DNA from: Chromohalobacter sarecensis
Lineage (GTDB): Bacteria > Pseudomonadota > Gammaproteobacteria > Pseudomonadales > Halomonadaceae
Direction of reading: 5' to 3'
NCBI RefSeq assembly: GCF_023061135.1
Contig: NZ_JAKGAN010000001.1
Location: 310,001 to 374,000, forward strand
DNA length: 64,000 bases
The notes under the pieces are model-generated. The model was not told where the DNA came from. It ran no database searches and saw only the letters and a list, made by a program, of their open reading frames with translations. Below, in pieces: positions 11,069-18,566 of this stretch (within the stretch, counting starts at the first letter, position 1; every line of letters begins with the position of its first letter). Both the position numbers and the translations under genes were made by a program.

Positions 11069-12469
11069 GTGCGTAAGGAAATGATACGGGTACCGGACAT
11101 CGGCGGCAGCGAAAACGTGCCGGTCATCGAACTGGCAATCAGCGAAGGCGACGAAGTCGACGCGGAAGATACGTTGATCACGTTGGAATCCGACAAGGCT
11201 TCCATGGACGTGCCCAGCCCCTACAAGGGCAAGATAGTCGAGATCTCAATCAAGGAAGGCGATAGCGTCTCCGAAGGAGATCTGATCGGCACGATGGAGA
11301 TTGCGGACGAGGATGCCGATGAAGGGGGCGATGCGGAAGATGCCGACGAGACGCTAGCGGAAGGCGAGCCTGAAAGTGTCGAGTCGCCTGCGGAAGCCGA
11401 GGAGTCGGCCAAGAAAGCCAATGCCGGTCAGAAAGACGCCAGTCAGCAAACGACCAGCGCTACCAAGTCGGCGCCGCCTGCCAAGGAGCCTGCGGGTGAG
11501 CCGGGCCCCGAGGCACGCCACAAGCACGGCGACGACAAGACGGCGGGTGCGCATGTGCATGCCGGTCCGGCGGTGCGCATGCTGGCCCGCGAGCTGGGCG
11601 TCGAGCTGGCCCAGGTCACGCCCACCGGGCCCAAGCAGCGCGTGCTGAAGGAAGACGTGCAGGGTTACGTCAAGAACGCCCTTCAGCAGCGCTCCAGCGG
11701 CGCTGAAAAAGGCGCTGCGCCGAGTGGCGGTGCGGGCATTCCGGCGGTGCCGGACATCGACTTCAGCCAGTTCGGCGAGGTCGAGGAAAAGTCCATGGGC
11801 CGTCTGATGAAAGCGGGCGCGGCCAACTTGCACCGCAGTTGGCTCAACGTGCCGCACGTCACGCAATTCGACGAGGCGGACATTACCGAGCTGGAAGCCT
11901 TCCGCAAGTCGATGAAGGACGAGGCCGCCCAGCAGGACGCCAAGCTCACGCCGCTGCCGTTCATGATCAAGGCCTGCGCCTACGCCTTGCAGAAATTCCC
12001 GCAGTTCAACGTCAGCCTGAAGAGCGACGGCGAAACGCTGGTGCAGAAGCACTACGTGCACATCGGCATCGCCGTGGACACGCCGGACGGCCTGATGGTC
12101 CCGGTGATCCGCAACGCCGATCAGAAATCGCTGATCGACCTGGCCAAGGAATCGGTCGAACTGGCCGGCAAGGCGCAATCGAAGAAGCTCAAGCGCGAGG
12201 AGATGCAGGGTGGCTGCTTCACCATCTCCAGCCTGGGCTCCATCGGTGGCACCGCCTTCACGCCCATCGTCAACGCCCCGGAAGTCGCCATCCTCGGCGT
12301 TTCCAAGGCGCAGACGAAGCCGGTGTGGGACGGCGCTGAGTTCGCGCCGCGGCTGATGATGCCGCTGTCGTTGTCCTACGACCACCGGGCGGTCAATGGC
12401 GCCGATGCGGCACGCTTCACGGCCTTTTTGGCCCAGGCGCTGAGCGATATTAGAACGCTTTTGCTATGA
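11069..12469 (+). CDS. aceF: Dihydrolipoamide acetyltransferase, E2 of pyruvate dehydrogenase
   Basis: 466 residues from a GTG with the ribosome site GAGGAG. There is one lipoyl domain at about residues 5-80 with the modified lysine at K43 (ESDKASMD), an acidic Ala/Glu/Lys-rich linker from 85 to 160, a peripheral-subunit-binding domain at about 168-207 (VRMLARELGV, GPKQRVLKEDV) and the acyltransferase domain with the DHRxxxG motif (H439). Enterobacterial AceF usually carries three lipoyl domains, so this is a short form. It makes acetyl-CoA from the acetyl group delivered by AceE. Confidence 0.95.
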   Translation: MRKEMIRVPDIGGSENVPVIELAISEGDEVDAEDTLITLESDKASMDVPSPYKGKIVEISIKEGDSVSEGDLIGTMEIADEDADEGGDAEDADETLAEGEPESVESPAEAEESAKKANAGQKDASQQTTSATKSAPPAKEPAGEPGPEARHKHGDDKTAGAHVHAGPAVRMLARELGVELAQVTPTGPKQRVLKEDVQGYVKNALQQRSSGAEKGAAPSGGAGIPAVPDIDFSQFGEVEEKSMGRLMKAGAANLHRSWLNVPHVTQFDEADITELEAFRKSMKDEAAQQDAKLTPLPFMIKACAYALQKFPQFNVSLKSDGETLVQKHYVHIGIAVDTPDGLMVPVIRNADQKSLIDLAKESVELAGKAQSKKLKREEMQGGCFTISSLGSIGGTAFTPIVNAPEVAILGVSKAQTKPVWDGAEFAPRLMMPLSLSYDHRAVNGADAARFTAFLAQALSDIRTLLL

Positions 12470-12507
12470 CTTCGTCTCTTTTCCTCATGACTAACCCATC
12501 CCTGCAC

Positions 12508-12526
12508 GGTTGTTGAAAAAACAACC
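12508..12526 (+). terminator. Hairpin downstream of aceF, possible weak terminator
   Basis: A seven-base perfect stem (GGTTGTT and AACAACC, 12508-12514 and 12520-12526) around a five-base loop, 38 bases after aceF. No T-run follows, so it may instead protect the 3' end. It would separate aceEF from the riboswitch. Confidence 0.35.
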
Positions 12527-12554
12527 TCCAGTTGGCTAGTGTGTTGATCGTGCT

Positions 12555-12662
12555 TGACGGGGTGCCGGATGACCGGCTGAGAGGTGCATAGCGCATCGAC
12601 CCGTTGAACCTGATCCGGGGAATGCCTGCATATGCAGGCGAGTACTGGCGTAGGGAATCAAG
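12555..12662 (+). promoter_or_regulatory. TPP riboswitch (THI element)
   Basis: All hallmark blocks occur in order: ACGGGGTGCC at 12557-12566, GGCTGAGAGG at 12575-12584, GACCCGTTGAACCTGATC at 12598-12615, a P3-like hairpin with TGCCTGCATATGCAGGC, and TACTGGCGTAGGGAA at 12643-12657. These are the conserved P2, J, P4 and P5 parts of the thiamine-pyrophosphate aptamer. It leads directly into tenA, so high TPP should shut off thiamine salvage. Confidence 0.93.
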
Positions 12663-12696
12663 CGAGCCAATGACAACACCCCGCTTACCCCTTCTA

Positions 12697-12731
12697 GTCT
12701 CCGGATCCTCTACTTGCCAACGACCGGAGAC
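12697..12731 (+). promoter_or_regulatory. Candidate riboswitch expression platform sequestering the tenA ribosome site
   Basis: GTCTCCGG at 12697-12704 pairs perfectly with CCGGAGAC at 12724-12731. The second arm holds the GGAG ribosome site of tenA, whose ATG is at 12736. An eight-base stem that buries the Shine-Dalgarno sequence is the expected OFF structure of a translational TPP switch. The competing ON pairing was not worked out. Confidence 0.65.
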
Positions 12732-12735
12732 GATC

Positions 12736-13407
12736 ATGGGCTATAGTTTCGACGATCTAAAAAACACGTGTGCTGCCGATTGGCAGGCGTACATCCAGCA
12801 CGATTTCGTGCGCCAATTGGGCGCTGGTACGCTCGAGTCGGACGCTTTTCGCTATTATCTCCAGCAGGACTATCTGTTCATTCAGCATTTCGCGCGGGCG
12901 TATGCATTGGCGATCTATAAAAGCCGCAATATGGCAGATCTGCGCCAAGCCTTTGACAGTCTCAAGGCCATCATCGATACCGAGCTGACGCTGCATGTCG
13001 ACTACTGCCGGCAATGGGGGATGACCGATCATGACTTGGCTCGGTTGCCAGAAGACCGAGCCACCATGGCCTACACGCGCTACGTGCTCGATGCCGGCAA
13101 CCGGGGCGATTTACTCGACATGCATGTGGCACTCGCGCCGTGTCTGGTTGGTTATGGCGAAATCGCCAATACTCTCAACAGCGACTCCACGACGGTTCGC
13201 GATGCCAATCCCTACGATGCCTGGATCGCCATGTACGAAAGCGACGCGTTCCAGAGCGCCATGCGTAGCGAAATCGCATGGCTGGATGAACGACTGGCCG
13301 ACGTGACCGAGAAGCGCTTTGACGAGCTCGCCGGTGTTTTTCGAGATGCGACGCGCCTTGAAATCGACTTTTGGCAAATGGGGCTCGACTGGCAAGCCAG
13401 CCAATAA
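12736..13407 (+). CDS. tenA: Thiaminase II / aminopyrimidine aminohydrolase
   Basis: 223 residues from the ATG five bases after CCGGAGA. The frame is open further upstream, but that part overlaps the riboswitch. TenA features seen are FRYYLQQDYLFI (D45), the active-site cysteine C136 in LAPCLVGYGEIA, and the C-terminal E209 in LEIDFWQMGL. TenA hydrolyses aminopyrimidine breakdown products of thiamine so that the pyrimidine can be reused. It appears to be the only gene under the riboswitch, since the next gene is convergent and ends 15 bases away. Confidence 0.92.
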   Translation: MGYSFDDLKNTCAADWQAYIQHDFVRQLGAGTLESDAFRYYLQQDYLFIQHFARAYALAIYKSRNMADLRQAFDSLKAIIDTELTLHVDYCRQWGMTDHDLARLPEDRATMAYTRYVLDAGNRGDLLDMHVALAPCLVGYGEIANTLNSDSTTVRDANPYDAWIAMYESDAFQSAMRSEIAWLDERLADVTEKRFDELAGVFRDATRLEIDFWQMGLDWQASQ

Positions 13408-13421
13408 TTGGATCGGCCATG

Positions 13422-14678
13422 TCACGACTCATGTTGGCGATAAGCCTCTGAAGGCCGAAGATGCAAGCGCTTCCGGCGCTGTTGAATCAGCATGACACCC
13501 CCGATCAGGGCGGCGATAACGCCGGCACTGGCGCCGACGCTCATTGCCCAGCGTGGGCCGGCATGATTGGCGAGCCAGCCGACGATGGGCGCGCCAAGTG
13601 GCGTGCCACCCATGGTGATCGCCATGCGCAATGCCATCACCCGGCCGCGCATCATCGGCTCCGTCGAGAGCTGAATCAGCGCGTTGGAAGCTGTCATGAA
13701 GGTCAGCGCGGCCAGGCCCGTCAGCACCAGGGCGGCGGCGAACAGGTATTCATTGGGGGCGAGCGCGGCCAGGCCGCAGCAGACACCGAATCCCAGAGTG
13801 GAGAAACACAGCAGCCGCATGTGCGGGTGCTCGCGCTTGGCGGCCAATAGCGCACCCGCGACAGAGCCGACGGCCAGGCATGAGGTCAGGAGACCATACT
13901 GCCCCGCCTCGCCGTGGAAAACTTTCACCGACATGGTGGAAATATAGACCGCAAAGTTGAAGCCGAAGGTGCCGATGACGAAGAGCATGAGCAGGATGGC
14001 TTTCAGGTCGGGGCGTTGCCAGACGTAACGGAAACCTTCCGTCAGTCCGCTGGCGTTGTGCTTTGGTCGGGCAGTAGGGAGTAGTTCATCGAGCCGTAGC
14101 AGGCATAGCGACCCGAGCACGGCGGCGAATGAGCCCGCGTTGATCATGAAGACCCAGCCGCTGCCGACGGCGGCGATCAACAACCCGGCGACGGCGGGGC
14201 CGATCATCCGCGCGGCGTTGAAGGAGGTCGAATTGAGGGCCACTGCGTTGGAGAGATGCTTTTCGCCGACCAGGTCGTTGACGAAGGTCTGACGAGCGGG
14301 GGCGTCGAAGGCCGTGACGCAGCCGAGCCCCAAGGCGAAGACGTAGACCTGCCAAAGTGTCACTACGCCGGTGAGGGTGACCAGCCCCAGCCCTACTGCC
14401 AAGAGTCCAAGCAACGCCTGAGTGAGGAGGATCAGCCGGCGGCGGTCGAAATGGTCGGCGGCATAGCCGGTCAGAGGAAGCAGCAGCAACTGTGGGCCGA
14501 ACTGCAAGGCGATGGTGATACCCACGGCACTGGCATCGTGATCGGTGAGCACGGTTAGTACCAGCCAGTCCTGAGCGATGCGCTGCATCCAGGTGCCGAT
14601 ATTGGAGACCAGGGCGCCGATGGCCCACACTCGGTAATTGTAAAAACGTAGCGAGCGAAAGAGGCGGGTATCGCTCAT
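13422..14678 (-). CDS. MFS transporter, EntS/DHA3-like exporter
   Basis: 418 residues from the ATG at 14678 (MSDTRLFRSLRFYNYRVW). The open frame extends 192 codons further upstream, but that part overlaps the plus-strand YciI gene and is not membrane-like. It has about twelve hydrophobic segments and the RMIGPAVAGLLIAAVG antiporter-like motif of helix 5. The NYRVWAIGALVSNIGTWMQRIAQDWLV opening is typical of the MFS_3/EntS group, which exports siderophores or drugs. Substrate unknown. Confidence 0.85.
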   Translation of the reverse strand: MSDTRLFRSLRFYNYRVWAIGALVSNIGTWMQRIAQDWLVLTVLTDHDASAVGITIALQFGPQLLLLPLTGYAADHFDRRRLILLTQALLGLLAVGLGLVTLTGVVTLWQVYVFALGLGCVTAFDAPARQTFVNDLVGEKHLSNAVALNSTSFNAARMIGPAVAGLLIAAVGSGWVFMINAGSFAAVLGSLCLLRLDELLPTARPKHNASGLTEGFRYVWQRPDLKAILLMLFVIGTFGFNFAVYISTMSVKVFHGEAGQYGLLTSCLAVGSVAGALLAAKREHPHMRLLCFSTLGFGVCCGLAALAPNEYLFAAALVLTGLAALTFMTASNALIQLSTEPMMRGRVMALRMAITMGGTPLGAPIVGWLANHAGPRWAMSVGASAGVIAALIGGVMLIQQRRKRLHLRPSEAYRQHES

Positions 14679-14873
14679 GCCGCGCGTAGCAGTTGATGAA
14701 TGAAAGAGGCAGTACGGTTCGAGTGGCTGTGCATAGGCGTATTGAGCTGAGTTGAAAGATCGGGATGGCGGCGTTAATCCGCTAACGACCGTTGTACCAC
14801 GGCCTGGCCTCACGCATGATTCAGACCATGGTGGCAATGCCCCGATCCGATATTTATGAGATGAGAGAACATC

Positions 14874-15170
14874 ATGCCGCAATACGCCGTAGTGGCCTAT
14901 GACTACACCGATGCCGAGGCGTTGGATCGCCGTCTGGCCAATCGCGATGCGCATCTGGATGGTGTGCGGACGCTCGCCCGTGAGGGCTGTTTCCTGAGCG
15001 GTGGGGCGATCCTGGATGACGACGGCAAGATGATTGGCTCCAGCGCGCACTTCCAGTTTGCCGACCGCCAGGCGTTGGAGGCGTGGCTTGCGACGGAGCC
15101 CTACATGACCGGTCGCGTGTGGGAGCAAGTCGATATTCGCGAAGTCAAACTGTTCGACCCGAGCGCTTGA
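14874..15170 (+). CDS. YciI family protein
   Basis: 98 residues forming a single YciI-like ferredoxin-fold domain. The pattern RDAHLDGVRTLAREGCFLSGGAI includes the conserved histidine (H27) of the family active site, and the end EQVDIREVKLFDPSA is typical. Family members act in dehalogenation or ring-cleavage chemistry or have unknown roles, so the specific function here is not known. The next gene starts eight bases after the stop and is probably co-transcribed. Confidence 0.85.
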   Translation: MPQYAVVAYDYTDAEALDRRLANRDAHLDGVRTLAREGCFLSGGAILDDDGKMIGSSAHFQFADRQALEAWLATEPYMTGRVWEQVDIREVKLFDPSA

Positions 15171-15178
15171 GCGAGACC

Positions 15179-15526
15179 ATGTCCGATAGTCCGTTACCGC
15201 TTGCAGCCGCCGTACGCGAAACGCTCGAAGCGGTGCCGCGCGAGAGGCTGCCAATGACCTACCAGGACGTCGCCGACGCGCTCTGCTTGCAGCCGCCGCG
15301 CACCATTCAGCGTGTCGCCCAGGCGCTGGAGGTCTTGATGCGTGAAGACGCCGCTCAAGGTCGACCCTTCATCGCCGCGCTGGTCGTCAGCCGTCGTGCG
15401 CCGCACATGCCGGCGCGTGGCTTCTTCGAACTAGCCGTCGAGCTGGGGCGTTTTCCCGCCGATGCCTCCTTGCATGCTCAGGCGTGGTGGGAGGAATACC
15501 AGCGCGTGCTGGCGACATTCGATTGA
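15179..15526 (+). CDS. Small unrecognised protein, possible winged-helix fold
   Basis: 115 residues from the ATG at 15179. The open frame reaches back into the YciI gene, but this start is the natural one, eight bases after that stop. I do not recognise the family. Residues 25-60 (MTYQDVADALCLQPPRTIQRVAQALEVLMRED) look like a helix-turn-helix, followed by a PFIAALVVSRR strand and a Trp-rich helical tail. No membrane segment or signal peptide is visible. Proximity to yciI suggests shared expression only. Confidence 0.6.
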   Translation: MSDSPLPLAAAVRETLEAVPRERLPMTYQDVADALCLQPPRTIQRVAQALEVLMREDAAQGRPFIAALVVSRRAPHMPARGFFELAVELGRFPADASLHAQAWWEEYQRVLATFD

Positions 15527-15573
15527 TTTGTCTCGTCGAGGGAAGGGAACTTCGTGCAGCGGTATGCCTCAAA

Positions 15574-15590
15574 TGTGGTAAATTGCTACA
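15574..15590. promoter_or_regulatory. Candidate operator of the toxin-antitoxin operon
   Basis: The 17-base imperfect palindrome TGTGGTAAATTGCTACA (six of eight arm positions pair) is 30 bases upstream of the antitoxin start. Antitoxins of this type usually repress their own operon from such a site. The pairing is seen; the binding is inferred. Confidence 0.4.
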
Positions 15591-15619
15591 GAGTGGTCTC
15601 TATTGATGGAGTCAATCCG

Positions 15620-15841
15620 ATGAGTACTTCCAGCGTACGTTTGGACCAAGCGTTAATCGATAAAGCGTCAGTCATGGGTAAGGCGATGAATCGCTCTGTG
15701 CCGAAACAGATCGAATACTGGGCCAAGGTCGGCGAGATCATGGAAGATAACCCTGACCTTTCTTATGAGTTCGTGCGCCAGGCGATAATCGCTCAAGCGG
15801 AGCGAGACGTTGGGAAACTTGACGCCTACGAGTTCGATTGA
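15620..15841 (+). CDS. ParD-like type II antitoxin
   Basis: 73 residues from the ATG at 15620, with GGAG eight bases upstream. The frame is open 22 codons further back, but no ribosome site supports that. The sequence MSTSSVRLDQALIDKASVMGKAMNRSVPKQIEYWAKVGEIMEDNPDLSY matches the ParD-like antitoxin family, with a ribbon-helix-helix-type N-terminus and a flexible acidic tail (GKLDAYEFD) that would wrap the toxin. The toxin gene follows two bases after the stop, the normal order for such operons. Confidence 0.85.
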   Translation: MSTSSVRLDQALIDKASVMGKAMNRSVPKQIEYWAKVGEIMEDNPDLSYEFVRQAIIAQAERDVGKLDAYEFD

Positions 15842-15843
15842 TC

Positions 15844-16122
15844 ATGCGCGTGCTGCAAACGCCTACTTTCAAGAAGGCGGTCAAAAAGCTGCATGCCAAC
15901 CAGAAAAAGGATCTGGATAAGGCCATTTGCCGGCTTATTGAGCATCCAACGCTCGGCGAACAGAAGAAGGGCGATCTGAGCTTCCTGCGTGTTTACAAAT
16001 TCAAGATGACTAAGCAGCTGGTTTTACTAGGCTATTCTTATGATGACGGCATCATCGAACTGACGTTAATGGCGTTGGGCTCACATGAGAACTTCTATCG
16101 TGACATCAAGGCGCGGGAGTAG
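15844..16122 (+). CDS. RelE/ParE superfamily toxin
   Basis: 92 residues from the ATG at 15844. A TTG at 15838 in the same frame would add two residues and overlap the antitoxin. The layout is that of the fold: TPTFKKAVKKLHANQKKDLDKAICRLIEHP (two helices), GDLSFLRVYKFK and QLVLLGYSYDDGIIELTLMALGSHENFYRDI (the beta sheet). RelE members cut ribosome-bound mRNA and ParE members poison gyrase. Which activity applies here cannot be told from sequence. The pair is an accessory element between metabolic genes. Confidence 0.82.
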   Translation: MRVLQTPTFKKAVKKLHANQKKDLDKAICRLIEHPTLGEQKKGDLSFLRVYKFKMTKQLVLLGYSYDDGIIELTLMALGSHENFYRDIKARE

Positions 16123-16221
16123 CTGTTATGTTCATCAGCGCCGGACGATTCACCCCAATGGTGGCACAGTCGTCTATGGCTAACCAACGCCAATGTTCCC
16201 TTCACTCAAGGCGTGTATGAC

Positions 16222-17475
16222 ATGACAGATAACCATCACGCACTATCACGGCGCTGGCTGGAAATCGAGACGCATCACCATTGGCTGACGCGGGAGGGCT
16301 TGAGGCTGCTCGATTTTCACCGTCAGGCGCGGCTTGACACTGGCGGTTTCGCGCCGCTGGACGGCGATGGTCGGATTCCCGAAGGCGCCGGTGCGGATAC
16401 GATGATCACCGGGCGCATGGCGCATAGTTATGGATTGGCGGCGATGCAGGGCGTGCCCGGCGCGGCGTCGTTGTCCGAGCATGCCATACGTGCCTTGAGC
16501 GGTTTGCTACGCGACGAACAGGATGGCGGCTGGCTGGTGGGCGATCCCGCCGCGACGGAGGATCGCACCAAGCAGTGTTACCTGCATCACTTCGTCGCCC
16601 TGGGGGCTGCGACGGCGACCCAGGCGGGTATCCCCGGCGCGTCGCGGTTGCTCGATGAAGTGGTCGAGGTTATCGAGGCGCGCTTCTGGTCGCCGGCGGA
16701 GCAGGCCTTCGTCGAGAGCTACACGCAAGGCTGGGGCGAACTGACGGACTATCGCGGCGGCAACAGCAATATGCATGGCGTGGAACTGTGCCTGGCGCTG
16801 GCCGATGTACGTGATGAGCCGCTTTGGCTGGAGCGGGCGCTGGCTGTCGTCGAGCGCTTGATCCATCGTCACGCGGTGCCGCGCGACTATCGCATACTCG
16901 AACACTTTCACGGCGACTGGTCCGAATGGCCGACGTACAACGCCGAGCAGCTGCATCACGATTTTTGTCCGTATGGCGCGACGCCGGGACATGGCTTCGA
17001 ATGGTCGCGGCTGATGTTGCACCTGGAGGCGGCGCTGCAAGCGCGTGGGCTTGAGGCGCCTGCCTGGTTGTTCGTGGACGCCGCGGCGCTGTTCGAGGCG
17101 AGCCTGCGTGATGGCTGGGCCAGTGACGGCGCACCCGGGTTGGTGTACACCGTAGATTGGCAGGGCCAGCCCAGTTCCCGGCGGCGCCGCCACTGGACAC
17201 ATGCCGAAGCGCTGGCAGCCGCCGGTGCGTTGCTGCAGCGCACCGGCGAGGCGCACTACGAGCACTGGTATCGCCATGTGTGGGACTTCATCGACACCAC
17301 CTTCATCGATCGGGCGCGGGGCGGCTGGCAGCAGGAACTGGATCATCGTCTCGCCATCGACCCGGCGCAGGGCGATGTCAAACCCGACCTTTATCATGCT
17401 TACCAGGCCACCTTGTTGCCGCGCCTACCGCTTGCCCCGGCGCTAGCCGTGGCGGTGACTATGCAAGATGGCTGA
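16222..17475 (+). CDS. AGE family epimerase/isomerase, YihS-like
   Basis: 417 residues from the ATG at 16222, with AAGG ten bases upstream. A GTG three codons earlier is also possible. It is an (alpha/alpha)6-barrel sugar isomerase. Histidines in the three places that matter in E. coli YihS are visible: NSNMHGVEL, PGHGFEW and VKPDLYHAYQATLLPRL. Such enzymes interconvert aldoses and ketoses (mannose/fructose, sulfoquinovose/sulfofructose) or epimerise glucosamines. No other sulfoquinovose genes are nearby, so a mannose-type isomerase is as likely. Its 3' end overlaps the convergent coiled-coil gene by 17 bases. Confidence 0.85.
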   Translation: MTDNHHALSRRWLEIETHHHWLTREGLRLLDFHRQARLDTGGFAPLDGDGRIPEGAGADTMITGRMAHSYGLAAMQGVPGAASLSEHAIRALSGLLRDEQDGGWLVGDPAATEDRTKQCYLHHFVALGAATATQAGIPGASRLLDEVVEVIEARFWSPAEQAFVESYTQGWGELTDYRGGNSNMHGVELCLALADVRDEPLWLERALAVVERLIHRHAVPRDYRILEHFHGDWSEWPTYNAEQLHHDFCPYGATPGHGFEWSRLMLHLEAALQARGLEAPAWLFVDAAALFEASLRDGWASDGAPGLVYTVDWQGQPSSRRRRHWTHAEALAAAGALLQRTGEAHYEHWYRHVWDFIDTTFIDRARGGWQQELDHRLAIDPAQGDVKPDLYHAYQATLLPRLPLAPALAVAVTMQDG

Positions 17476-18565
17476 GCGGCAGATACGGGTAAGCGATGCC
17501 AATCCCGCCGGCAATGGCGAGCAAGGTCATGCCGGCCCACAGGTAATAGATGCGTCGACGCTGCGTCTTGGCGTCAGCGTTTTGCTGCTGGTGCAACTTC
17601 CCAAGTTCGGTGCGTAGCAGCGTTATTGCTTTATCACTTTGTGTCGTACGTTCGTCTATTTGTCGCGAGAGTGTCTCGTGAGTCTTGGCTATGTCGGTAT
17701 CGAGCTGTGCTTGCAACTCTTGCCGAGCTTGCGAGATAGCCTCGGACAGGGATGACTGACGTGAGAGGAAGTCGCGCTGTTGCGTCTCGACCTCACGTCG
17801 TAGCGTGGCGATGTCGGCGCGTGTTGCTTCCTCGAGTGTCGTCTTGATGTGCTCCAGACGTGAAGCCAATGCTTCTTGCCGCTGCGCCTGTTGGCTTTCA
17901 GCATGCTGCTGCTTTTCAAGCTGATGGCGTTCGGATACTGCGAGACGCTCTTGTAGCTCGGCATGCACTCGGTTGATTTCCGCCTGGGCGCTTTCTTGCT
18001 GAGTGACCAAGGCAGCATCGATTTCCTGGACGCGTGCCGTGAATTCTTCCAGCAGGCGATCCTTGGTCGCCGTGACCTCTTCGGCGATGTCGATAAGCTG
18101 CTGGCCATGTTCAGCAGTGAGACCTTGAACATTGAGGAGGTTGGTGACGTATTGGCGTAGCTCGGTTGCCTGCTGGGATATGCTGTTCTGATGCTCTTCC
18201 AGTTTTCGAGTGTGGTTGGCCAGTGACTCGGCCTTTTCCTTCAAATCGCTTTGCTGTTGGCCCAGTTGATTTTGTTGTGCCACGAGTTGTTGCGACTGCA
18301 TGGTGCTGATCATCATCAGCTGGGCCAATGTCTTGGAGAACTCCGCCTGCAGCTCGTGGGCATCGAGCTGTGCATCTTTTAGTTCTTTGCCATTGAAGAG
18401 ACGTCCCAGGAAACCGCGTTGCTCATGTTTGTCGCGGATATCCTTAAAATCATCCAGACGCTTGAAAGTCTCATGGAATTTTTCATAGATGTCATTGATA
18501 TTGATATGTTGCAGCAGTTCTTTAGGCGGCTTTGTCTTGGCGAGCTGGGCGATGACGTTGGACAA
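17459..18565 (-). CDS. Tail-anchored coiled-coil protein, partner of the HNH-like membrane protein
   Basis: 368 residues from a TTG at 18565, with AAGGA eight bases upstream inside the end of the preceding gene. No in-frame ATG lies near the start. Residues from about 80 to 335 are almost uninterrupted heptad-type sequence rich in Gln, Glu, Arg and Leu, i.e. a long coiled coil. A single hydrophobic helix near the C-terminus (YYLWAGMTLLAIAGGIGIAY) would anchor it in the membrane. I do not recognise a family. It starts one base after the stop of the upstream gene, so the two are translationally coupled and probably form one machine. Base composition is visibly lower in GC than in the flanking genes. 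Confidence 0.75.
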   Translation of the reverse strand: MSNVIAQLAKTKPPKELLQHININDIYEKFHETFKRLDDFKDIRDKHEQRGFLGRLFNGKELKDAQLDAHELQAEFSKTLAQLMMISTMQSQQLVAQQNQLGQQQSDLKEKAESLANHTRKLEEHQNSISQQATELRQYVTNLLNVQGLTAEHGQQLIDIAEEVTATKDRLLEEFTARVQEIDAALVTQQESAQAEINRVHAELQERLAVSERHQLEKQQHAESQQAQRQEALASRLEHIKTTLEEATRADIATLRREVETQQRDFLSRQSSLSEAISQARQELQAQLDTDIAKTHETLSRQIDERTTQSDKAITLLRTELGKLHQQQNADAKTQRRRIYYLWAGMTLLAIAGGIGIAYPYLPLSHLA

Positions 18566-18566
18566 C

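Noticed and set aside
14679-15254. N-terminal extension of the MFS gene (192 codons)
   Set aside because: It is antisense to the YciI gene, not hydrophobic, and the MFS protein begins normally at 14678.
17459-17475. 17-base overlap of AGE isomerase and coiled-coil gene ends as a possible assembly error
   Set aside because: Both reading frames end naturally and convergent overlaps of this size are common.
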